Below, one piece after another: positions 5,582 through 11,714 of a DNA stretch of 12,264 nt. The notes under the pieces were generated by a model. That model did no database searches. It had not been told where the DNA came from and was given only the letters and a program-made list of their open reading frames with translations. The position numbers and the translations under genes were made by a program. Origin of the DNA: JBGQDM01 sp041495845 (GTDB taxonomy: Bacteria > Acidobacteriota > Terriglobia > Terriglobales > Acidobacteriaceae); the NCBI GenBank assembly GCA_041495845.1, contig JBGQDM010000097.1, positions 1-12,264 on the forward strand, written 5' to 3'. The stretch's first letter is position 1, and each line of letters begins with the position of its first letter.

Positions 5582-6622
5582 GTGCCTGTGCCCAATCCCA
5601 ACCTGTTGAAGGAACGCCTGGTCTCCGCCGTCCCGGTGGAGGACGATTCGTCATTTGAGCTGAAGCTGCGGCCGCAGCGGCTGGCGGAATTCATTGGCCA
5701 GGGGAAGATGAAAGAGAACCTGGCGGTGGCGATTGAAGCGGCGCGGTCGCGCGGAGAAGCGCTGGACCATGTGCTGCTGCACGGGCCACCGGGTCTGGGC
5801 AAGACCACTCTCGCCAACATTATTGCCAACGAACTTGGGGTGGTGTTTCAGTCCACGGCGGCACCGGCGCTGGCGATCAAAGGTGATCTCACCGCCGTCG
5901 TCACCAACCTGCAGGAGAAGCAGGTGCTGTTCATCGATGAGATTCACCGGCTGCAGCCCGCGCTGGAAGAGATTCTCTACAGCGCGCTCGAAGACTACAA
6001 GCTGGACATCATCATCGGGCAAGGGCCCTCGGCGCGGACGCATACGCTGGAGGTAAAGCCGTTTACGTTTATCGGTGCGACGACGCGCCAGGGGCTGCTG
6101 TCGGCGCCGCTGCGATCGCGCTTCGGGATCGTGCTGCGGCTGGAGTTTTATACGTCCGAAGACTTGCGCGTGATTGTGGAACGCTCGGCGGAAATCCTGG
6201 GCGTGGCAGTGGACCGGGAAGGGGCGAACGAGATTGCGACGCGTTCCCGGGGGACGCCGCGCATTGCCAACCGCCTGCTGCGACGGGTGCGCGACTATGC
6301 GCAAGTGCGGGGCAGTGGCAAGATTGATCTGGCCACGGCACAGACCGCGCTCGAAATGCTGGAGGTGGACCGCCATGGCTTCGATGACATGGACCGGCGG
6401 CTGCTGCTTACCATCATCGAAAAATATCAGGGTGGGCCGGTGGGCGTGAATACACTGGCGGCGGCGCTGGCCGAGGAAGCGGACGCGATCGAGGAAATCT
6501 ACGAGCCGTTCCTGATCCAGATCGGCTTTCTCAACCGCACGCCGCGCGGACGCACCGCTACCCAACTCGCATATGATCATTTTGGCCTGAAGCCGCACCG
6601 CAGACAAAACAATCTGTTCTAG
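5582..6622 (+). CDS. ruvB: Holliday junction branch-migration ATPase RuvB
   Basis: A 346-residue AAA+ motor that forms hexameric rings on DNA and, with RuvA, drives branch migration of Holliday junctions in recombinational repair. The N-terminus reaches the family signature LRPQRLAEFIGQ (29-40). Walker A is GPPGLGKTT (68-76), Walker B LFIDEIHRL (116-124), sensor 1 FIGATTR (163-169), the arginine-finger segment LRSRFG (177-182), and sensor 2 RGTPRIANRLLRRVRDY (223-239). The C-terminal winged helix ends in GFLNRTPRGRTATQLAYDHF (315-334). All key residues are present and length is normal. The start is GTG at 5582; GTG 5588 is a possible alternative. Its partner ruvA is not adjacent but 2.5 kb downstream behind a membrane-protein gene. 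A hairpin with a T-rich tail follows at 6658-6684. No recognisable LexA box was found upstream. Confidence 0.97.
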   Translation: MPVPNPNLLKERLVSAVPVEDDSSFELKLRPQRLAEFIGQGKMKENLAVAIEAARSRGEALDHVLLHGPPGLGKTTLANIIANELGVVFQSTAAPALAIKGDLTAVVTNLQEKQVLFIDEIHRLQPALEEILYSALEDYKLDIIIGQGPSARTHTLEVKPFTFIGATTRQGLLSAPLRSRFGIVLRLEFYTSEDLRVIVERSAEILGVAVDREGANEIATRSRGTPRIANRLLRRVRDYAQVRGSGKIDLATAQTALEMLEVDRHGFDDMDRRLLLTIIEKYQGGPVGVNTLAAALAEEADAIEEIYEPFLIQIGFLNRTPRGRTATQLAYDHFGLKPHRRQNNLF

Positions 6623-6644
6623 TGTATGTTCTGTGTTCCGAAAA

Positions 6645-6700
6645 CCGGACAGACTGTCGCGGAGGTTCCCTCCGCGTTGATTTTCAGGCACAATGTCCGG
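6645..6700 (+). promoter_or_regulatory. Nested inverted repeats around the ruvB terminator
   Basis: CCGGACA (6645-6651) is the exact reverse complement of TGTCCGG (6694-6700), enclosing the 8-bp stem at 6658-6676. TCCGG (6696-6700) can alternatively pair with CCGGA (6716-6720), which overlaps the purine run GGAGGA (6718-6723). These two pairings exclude each other. It may be a structured leader for the downstream gene, or chance. Confidence 0.3.
6658..6684 (+). terminator. Likely intrinsic terminator of ruvB
   Basis: CGCGGAGG-TTC-CCTCCGCG is a perfect 8-bp GC-rich stem, followed by TTGATTTT. It begins 36 bp after the ruvB stop. The tail is interrupted by GA, so efficiency may be partial. If real, it separates ruvB from the next gene and argues against translation of that gene from the GTG at 6622. 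Confidence 0.5.
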
Positions 6701-6756
6701 CTCCCTGGCTGCGTTCCGGAGGACCCCTGAAACCGACCACGCACCGTGGCACAAGC

Positions 6757-9042
6757 ATGCTGGCGTGGGCGCTCCTGCTGCTTTGTTCTCTGGCCGCCGC
6801 CCATGGGGGAGAGACGCCCTCTCCATTAATCCTGCGTGAGGTTGCCGTTCCGCGTCTGGGGGCCGCGCCGTCGCTGGAAGATTTTCTGAGCATGCAACCG
6901 CGCGGTGCGGCGGCCGAGAAGATGCTCCGAGTCACCGGCTTCGTGCAGCGGGCGCCGCACGATGGCGAAGCGCCATCGCAGCAAACCGACGTCTATCTCG
7001 GCTACGATCACAAGAATTTCTACGCGGTCTTTGTCTGCTTTGACCGGGAGCCCGGGAAGGTGCGCGCTCATCTCTCCCGCCGCGAAGATATCTTCGACGA
7101 CGACACCGTGGAGCTGATGCTGGACACGTTTCAGGACCAGCGCCGCGCCTATTCTTTCCAGGTGAATCCGCTGGGAGTGCAGTGGGACGCGATTTGGACG
7201 GAAGTCGAGCGGCAGGGAGTTTTTGATTCCGACCCCCACTTCGACATTTCTTTTGACACGCTCTGGTATTCCCGCGGCAAGCTGACGCCGCAGGGTTTCG
7301 TGGCCTGGATGGCCATCCCGTTCCGTAGTCTGCGCTTTACTCCGGGGCCGAGCATGCGCTGGGGCGTGGTGCTGAACCGCTCGATCGTGCGCGAAAATGA
7401 AGATGACTTCTGGCCGGAAATTTCGCGCAAAGTGGAGGGCCGGCTGAACCAGGCCGGCGCGGCCAAAGGCTTGGAGGGAATTTCGCCGGGCAGGAATATG
7501 CAATTCATTCCCTACGGCGTGTTCCGCGCGTTTCGCGCCCCGGATTTCACAGCGCCTGCGCCGTCGTTCCAGCAGCGCGATGCGCAGGGGCGCTTTGGCC
7601 TGGACTCGAAATTTATTTTCCACGACAACCTGGTGTTGGACGTGACCGCCAACCCCGATTTCAGCGAGGTGGAGTCCGACGACCCGCAGGTCACGGTCAA
7701 CCAGCGCTTCGAAGTTTTCTTTCCGGAGAAGCGCCCGTTCTTTCAGGAGAACTCCGACTTCTTCCGCACGCCCATCAATCTATTTTTCACGCGGCGGATT
7801 GGCAACCCATCGGCAGGGGTGCGCCTGACGGGCAAAGTGGGACCGTACTCGCTGGGCGTGCTCGCCGCTGATGACCGCGATGCCGGCGCCGGCTTGCCTG
7901 CTTCGAGTCCGCTCTTCGGCGAGCGGGCGTATTTTACGGTGGCGCGCGTGAACCGCGAGTTGCCGCACCAGTCGAGTGTGGGCGCGATTTATACCGACTG
8001 GGAGCTGCCCTTTGACGGCGAATTCAACCGCATCGGAGGCGTGGACACCCGCCTGAAGTTCGGCGCCAACTGGACGGCGCGTCTGCAGAGCGTGGTGAGC
8101 TCCACGCGCCATGCGGACGGGAGCTACCAGGCCGGACCCGCGTCCCTGGTGGAGGCGGCCTATACGGGTTCGCATCTGGAATATTTTTCGCGTTATACCG
8201 ACATCAGCCCCGGCTTTACTACGGCTGCGGGATTTGTGAATCGCGTGGATGTTCGCGATCTGCGCCAGGCTGTGAGCTACCAGTTCCGCCCGAAGCATAG
8301 CTGGGTGCTTTCCTGGGAGCCATCGTTTAACGTCAATCCGGTGTGGGCACACGATGGTACGCGGCTCGATACCTTCTACTCTCCCTTTCTGCAAGTCACA
8401 CTCAAGCATCGGACCTTCTTTTCTCTGGAGCCTTACACGACGTTTCGCGAGCGCCTGCGGCCGCAGGATTTCTTCAGCCTGAGTACGGACCGGGATTATC
8501 ACGAGCACCTCTCCGGCGCCTCGCTTACCAGCACGCCGGTCAAGCTGGTGACCTTCACCGGGCAATACTATTGGGGCAGCTCGCTTAACTTTGTGCCCCC
8601 GGGAACGGCCGAGCCGTTCGTGGCGCACTTGGACAGCGCCCGCGCCGTGGTTACGCTGCGGCCCATGACGACGCTGAAGATTGATAACTCCTATTTATTT
8701 AACCGGCTGCGGTTGAGTTCCGGCGGTGCTTCCATCTTCAACAACCATATTGTGCGCAGCAAATGGAACTGGCAGTTCACGCGCGAGCTGTCCTTGCGCA
8801 TGATCCTGCAGTACACCAGCACGCTGACCAATCCCGCCCACACCTTCCTGCCGACCTCGAAGCAATTCAACGCCGACTTTCTGGTCACCTATCTGGTCCA
8901 TCCGGGGACCGCGATTTACGTGGGCTACAACAGCGACCTGCTGAACCTGGACCCCAACACCTTCGCGCTGCGACCCGAGAACCGGCTGATCAATGACAGC
9001 CGGCAGTTTTTTGTGAAGGCTTCGTATCTGTTGCGGTTCTGA
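6757..9042 (+). CDS. CBM9-like / DUF5916 outer-membrane beta-barrel protein
   Basis: A 761-residue envelope protein. After a hydrophobic signal-like stretch (LAWALLLLCSLAAA, 2-15) comes a CBM9/DOMON-like sandwich, about residues 50-225, including DVYLGYDHKNFYAVFVCFD (78-96) and DTVELMLDTFQDQRRAYSF (116-134). Then comes the DUF5916 signature, NPDFSEVESDDPQVTVNQRF (299-318) and FFPEKRPFFQENSDFF (321-336), typical of a large family of unknown role in Gram-negative bacteria. The rest alternates polar and aromatic residues as a beta-barrel does, and the chain ends in phenylalanine (FFVKASYLLRF), as outer-membrane proteins do. Ligand unknown; carbohydrate binding is only suggested by the CBM9 fold. 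The frame is open back to a GTG at 6622, but that start would put the ruvB terminator inside the gene. ATG 6757 lacks a Shine-Dalgarno site and a basic N-terminus, so a start near CTG 6727, behind GGAGGA, is possible. Confidence 0.85.
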   Translation: MLAWALLLLCSLAAAHGGETPSPLILREVAVPRLGAAPSLEDFLSMQPRGAAAEKMLRVTGFVQRAPHDGEAPSQQTDVYLGYDHKNFYAVFVCFDREPGKVRAHLSRREDIFDDDTVELMLDTFQDQRRAYSFQVNPLGVQWDAIWTEVERQGVFDSDPHFDISFDTLWYSRGKLTPQGFVAWMAIPFRSLRFTPGPSMRWGVVLNRSIVRENEDDFWPEISRKVEGRLNQAGAAKGLEGISPGRNMQFIPYGVFRAFRAPDFTAPAPSFQQRDAQGRFGLDSKFIFHDNLVLDVTANPDFSEVESDDPQVTVNQRFEVFFPEKRPFFQENSDFFRTPINLFFTRRIGNPSAGVRLTGKVGPYSLGVLAADDRDAGAGLPASSPLFGERAYFTVARVNRELPHQSSVGAIYTDWELPFDGEFNRIGGVDTRLKFGANWTARLQSVVSSTRHADGSYQAGPASLVEAAYTGSHLEYFSRYTDISPGFTTAAGFVNRVDVRDLRQAVSYQFRPKHSWVLSWEPSFNVNPVWAHDGTRLDTFYSPFLQVTLKHRTFFSLEPYTTFRERLRPQDFFSLSTDRDYHEHLSGASLTSTPVKLVTFTGQYYWGSSLNFVPPGTAEPFVAHLDSARAVVTLRPMTTLKIDNSYLFNRLRLSSGGASIFNNHIVRSKWNWQFTRELSLRMILQYTSTLTNPAHTFLPTSKQFNADFLVTYLVHPGTAIYVGYNSDLLNLDPNTFALRPENRLINDSRQFFVKASYLLRF

Positions 9043-9086
9043 GGACACGAACCCGCTTCCGGCTTCTGGCTTGCCACCGTCGCAGA

Positions 9087-9092
9087 TACAAT
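9087..9092 (+). promoter_or_regulatory. Candidate -10 box of ruvA, near-leaderless
   Basis: TACAAT ends 9 bp before the ruvA ATG, so transcription would start about 3 nt before the codon. The same 9-bp gap is seen at ruvB. No good -35 is visible. A weak GAGG (9094-9097) lies 4 nt before the ATG, so ordinary initiation within a longer transcript remains possible. Confidence 0.35.
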
Positions 9093-9101
9093 TGAGGTCG
9101 C

Positions 9102-9689
9102 ATGATTGCGCACTTGCGCGGCCGGCTGCTCAGCAAACATCCGAACCAGGCCATTGTGGAGACCGGTGGCGTGGGCTACGAGGTCACCATCACGGTGCCC
9201 ACGTTTTCCGCGCTGCCCGCGGCGGGCAGTGAGGTGGCGCTGCACGTTCACACCCACGTGCGCGAGGATGCGCTGGCGCTCTACGGGTTTTTGCAGCCAG
9301 CGGAAAAACAGTTGTTTGAGAAATTGCTGACGGTGAGCGGCATTGGGCCGAAGCTGGCCATCACGATTTTGAGCGGAATGGCCACGGAACAGATGGTGGC
9401 GGCGATCCGCAGCGGCGACGTGGCCCAGCTCACGCGCATTCCTGGGATTGGCAAAAAGACGGCGGAACGCATGGTGTTGGAACTGCGTGACAAGCTGGCA
9501 TCCGCCTCGACGCCCCTCGCTCCGGCGCAAACCCGGCCGCCGGTGGAAGAGGATGTTCTCTCGGCATTGATGAATCTTGGCTACCGGCAAGGGGACGCGG
9601 AACGCGCGCTTACCATGGCCGCTCGCAACATGAAGGATGGGTCGTTCGACGCGCTCTTCCGGGATGCGCTGGCGATGCTCTCGAAGTAA
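9102..9689 (+). CDS. ruvA: Holliday junction DNA helicase subunit RuvA
   Basis: A 195-residue protein that binds four-way DNA junctions as a tetramer and loads RuvB rings on opposite arms. Domain I is an OB-fold, MIAHLRGRLLSKHPNQAIVE onward, with GVGYEVTI (23-30) and REDALALYGF (54-63) as family signatures. Domain II has two helix-hairpin-helix motifs, LTVSGIGPKLAITILSG (75-91) and LTRIPGIGKKTAERMVLEL (110-128). A proline-rich hinge (about 135-147) leads to domain III, VEEDVLSALMNLGYRQGDAE (148-167), which contacts RuvB. Length is usual and nothing is missing. The gene begins 59 bp after the barrel-protein gene and ends at a convergent spacer containing a long inverted repeat. Its separation from ruvB is the notable point. 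Confidence 0.97.
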   Translation: MIAHLRGRLLSKHPNQAIVETGGVGYEVTITVPTFSALPAAGSEVALHVHTHVREDALALYGFLQPAEKQLFEKLLTVSGIGPKLAITILSGMATEQMVAAIRSGDVAQLTRIPGIGKKTAERMVLELRDKLASASTPLAPAQTRPPVEEDVLSALMNLGYRQGDAERALTMAARNMKDGSFDALFRDALAMLSK

Positions 9690-9697
9690 ACCCGCTT

Positions 9698-9825
9698 AAC
9701 CGCGGAGGACGCGGAGAGCGCAGAGAAAATCCCTTTTCTGCTCTTGCAAGTCGCCAGCACTGGAGCTGGCCAGGACACTTCCTTATTGAGTCACATTCTC
9801 CGCGCTCTCTGCGCTCTCCGCGGTT
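9698..9825. repeat. Long inverted repeat between convergent genes
   Basis: The arms 9698-9727 and 9796-9825 are 30 nt each and complementary at 26 of 30 positions, with the outer 10 bp perfect (AACCGCGGAG / CTCCGCGGTT). They are built of CGCGGAG and CGCAGAG steps, like the modular repeats elsewhere in the window. The 68-nt interior holds a second hairpin, GCCAGC-ACTGGA-GCTGGC (9753-9770). The structure starts 9 bp after the ruvA stop and ends 8 bp before the stop of the small minus-strand gene, so it may serve as a two-way terminator. Confidence 0.7.
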
Positions 9826-9832
9826 GAGTGTT

Positions 9833-10126
9833 TTAGTTTCCCACAAACTTCAGCGTGAGATCACGGTCGCGGCCGCAGTCCTCGGCCATCTTGCGGACTT
9901 TGCTCCAGGCCTCCTGCTGCGAATCGTCACGGGCGCGATCGCGTACCCGGTCCCATTCATCAAGAAAGGACGGCATCTGCAAATGATTGAAGACCGTGGT
10001 GCCGTAAGGATCAATGCCGCGGAGCACAGGGAAATCGCGTTCGTCGCGCGCCGGGACGACACCATGCAGCATCGCCCACTCGCCCGGCTCGCCCAACTGA
10101 TCTTCGAGTTTCACCACCAGCGACAT
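9833..10126 (-). CDS. Small uncharacterised protein (97 aa)
   Basis: I do not recognise a named family. The 97-residue product is acidic, soluble, and has no signal peptide or membrane segment. It opens MSLVVKLEDQLGEP, has a central segment LRGIDPYGTTVFNHLQMPSF (36-55), a helical charged middle (EWDRVRDRARDDSQQEAWSK, 57-76) and ends DRDLTLKFVGN. The strand-like ends with a conserved-looking DPYGTTVFN core read as a compact folded domain rather than a spurious frame. ATG 10126 is preceded by AAGGGG about 10 nt upstream. The stop is TAA. It lies downstream of mnmE on the same strand, 193 bp away across a repeat, and is convergent with ruvA. From memory, similar DPYG.TVFN proteins occur in other bacteria as hypothetical proteins; this is unchecked. 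Confidence 0.65.
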   Translation of the reverse strand: MSLVVKLEDQLGEPGEWAMLHGVVPARDERDFPVLRGIDPYGTTVFNHLQMPSFLDEWDRVRDRARDDSQQEAWSKVRKMAEDCGRDRDLTLKFVGN

Positions 10127-10162
10127 GGAGCGTTCCCCTTCTCGATGCTCGGTAGAAGAGCC

Positions 10163-10214
10163 GAAACCTTAAAACGCAGAGATCGCAGAGAACGGCCGCA
10201 GAGGGCGCAGAGAA
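10163..10214. repeat. CGCAGAG repeat, right module only (copy D)
   Basis: GAAACCTTAAAACGCAGAG is followed by four CGCAGAG steps spaced about 9 to 13 bp apart, ending CGCAGAGAAA. It matches the right module of copies A and B but lacks the ACCACAAAGG left module. It occupies much of the 193-bp spacer between mnmE and the small gene, directly upstream of the latter. Confidence 0.7.
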
Positions 10215-10319
10215 ATGCACCCGCTGCATATTCTTCTTCCAGTTGCCTCTTGGCCGTGGCCGTTTTCAGTCCGCACTGTACAACTGTGGTGGAGTTTTTC
10301 CAAGCGGGCGACAAATGGC

Positions 10320-11663
10320 TCACTTCCCGATGCAGAACGAACTGAAGATGCGGTTAAGAATGTCCTCGGCGGTGGTAGCGCCGGTGATTTCGTCGAGCGC
10401 GCGCAGCGACTGATAGAGATCGAGCAGCAGCATTTCGTGGGGCACGTGCTGCGCCACGCCCTGCAGCGCCGACGCCGTGGCAGACAACGCGTCCTCCATG
10501 CTCTTCTGGTGGCGCAGGCTGGTCAGGAAACCTGACTCCGCCGTGGCGCAGGCGTCGCCTTGAATCTGGCGCAGGATTGCAGCACGCAATTCCGCCAGGC
10601 CTTCGCCGGTGAGGGCCGACGTGCGTAACGCGTGCGGGAACAGGCGGTCGGGGGCGAGGTCTGTTTTGTTGGCCACCACGATGGTGCGCCCTGCCGCCGT
10701 TTGCGTCTGGAGTTCTTCATCCACCGGCGTTGGCGGTTGCGTCGCGTCCAGCACAACGATGACCAAGTCGGCGTCGGCCAACGCCTCGCGCGACTTGCGG
10801 ATGCCGATGCCTTCGGCTTCGTCCAGCGCCTGGCGGATGCCGGCGGTATCGACCAGCCGCACGGGAATGCCGCCGATGGCGACCGTTTCGCTCACCAGGT
10901 CGCGGGTGGTGCCGGGCGTGGCGGTCACAATGGCGCGCTCGCGCTCCACCAGCCGGTTAAACAAGCTCGACTTGCCAACGTTGGGGCGCCCCACGATGGC
11001 GAGAGTTAACCCTTCGTGCACGATTTTTCCGAACGCGAACGACGCCGCCAACTCTTCCAGCGGTTGGCGAATGTTTGCCAACGCCTGGAGAATCTCCGCG
11101 TTCGGCGTGATGGAGACGTCGTCTTCGGCAAAATCAATGCCGGCTTCAAGCTGGGCGATGAGGTGCGCCAGTACCTCCTTGACCGGCTGCAGGCGGCGGG
11201 AGAGAGCGCCGCCGAGTTGCTGGGCCGCAACCCGCGCCTGATAGAGCGTTTGCGATTCAATCAGATCGCGCACGGCTTCCGCCTGGGCCAGATCGATGCG
11301 TCCGTTGAGAAAGGCGCGCATGGTGAACTCGCCGGGCTCGGCCATGCGGGCGCCGGCGGCGAGGGCCAGTTCCACGATGTGCGCCAGCACCACCGGAGAA
11401 CCGTGGGCGGCAATTTCAATCACATCGTCCGCGGTGTAGGAGTGCGGCTTCTGGAAAAACGTGACCACCACTTCGTCCAAGCGGGAGCCGCTCTCCGGCT
11501 CTACCAGTTCGCCGAAAATGGCCCGCCCCGGCTCCAGTTCGCGTGGCAAGCGAAGTAAGGGCGCGGCAATGGCGCGGGCCTCGGTGCCGGAAATCCGCAC
11601 GATACCGATGCCGCCCCGGCCGGGAGGAGTGGCAATGGCGACGATGGTGTCGTCAAGGTGCAC
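10320..11663 (-). CDS. mnmE: tRNA uridine-5-carboxymethylaminomethyl(34) synthesis GTPase MnmE
   Basis: A 447-residue GTPase that works with MnmG to install the carboxymethylaminomethyl group on wobble uridine 34 of certain tRNAs, using a tetrahydrofolate one-carbon unit. The N-terminal folate-binding domain starts DDTIVAIATPPGRGGIGIVR (4-23) and includes AEPGEFTMRAFLNGRIDLAQ (108-127). The G domain, inserted in a helical domain, has GRPNVGKSS (225-233), the TATPGTTRD loop (247-255), DTAG (272-275) and NKTD (332-335). The C-terminus is FCIGK, with the conserved cysteine C444. Length and all motifs are normal. The GTG start has no Shine-Dalgarno site but a TACAAT 6 bp upstream. The cNMP/DUF1003 gene ends 51 bp upstream on the same strand, and a small gene follows. 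No mnmG is in view. Confidence 0.97.
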   Translation of the reverse strand: MHLDDTIVAIATPPGRGGIGIVRISGTEARAIAAPLLRLPRELEPGRAIFGELVEPESGSRLDEVVVTFFQKPHSYTADDVIEIAAHGSPVVLAHIVELALAAGARMAEPGEFTMRAFLNGRIDLAQAEAVRDLIESQTLYQARVAAQQLGGALSRRLQPVKEVLAHLIAQLEAGIDFAEDDVSITPNAEILQALANIRQPLEELAASFAFGKIVHEGLTLAIVGRPNVGKSSLFNRLVERERAIVTATPGTTRDLVSETVAIGGIPVRLVDTAGIRQALDEAEGIGIRKSREALADADLVIVVLDATQPPTPVDEELQTQTAAGRTIVVANKTDLAPDRLFPHALRTSALTGEGLAELRAAILRQIQGDACATAESGFLTSLRHQKSMEDALSATASALQGVAQHVPHEMLLLDLYQSLRALDEITGATTAEDILNRIFSSFCIGK

Positions 11664-11669
11664 GCTGCG

Positions 11670-11675
11670 ATTGTA
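11670..11675 (-). promoter_or_regulatory. Candidate -10 box of mnmE, leaderless arrangement
   Basis: On the minus strand this reads TACAAT and ends 6 bp before the mnmE GTG, so the message would begin at or next to the start codon. A weak -35, CTGCCA (minus strand of 11695-11700), lies 19 bp upstream. It fits entirely in the 51-bp gap behind the cNMP/DUF1003 gene. Confidence 0.4.
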
Positions 11676-11714
11676 GCGGGTGCGGGCGAGTGCCTGGCAG
11701 TAGGGGGGAGAAGC

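Noticed and set aside
5651..6826. 391-codon open frame on the minus strand opposite ruvB
   Set aside because: It mirrors ruvB, has a composition rich in R, H and Q typical of antisense frames in GC-rich DNA, and has no recognisable domain.
9043..9086. Intrinsic terminator after the barrel gene
   Set aside because: The GC-rich run there (CCCGCTTCCGGCTTCTGGC) does not form a good stem and no T-tract follows.
10163..10214. CRISPR-like array
   Set aside because: The CGCAGAG steps are only 7-9 bp, with no full-length repeat, no uniform spacers and no cas genes.
9824..10345. 173-codon open frame on the plus strand opposite the small gene
   Set aside because: It runs through the CGCAGAG repeat as RRDRRERPQRAQR-type sequence and overlaps the 3' end of mnmE. 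The opposite strand gives the more protein-like product with a ribosome site.
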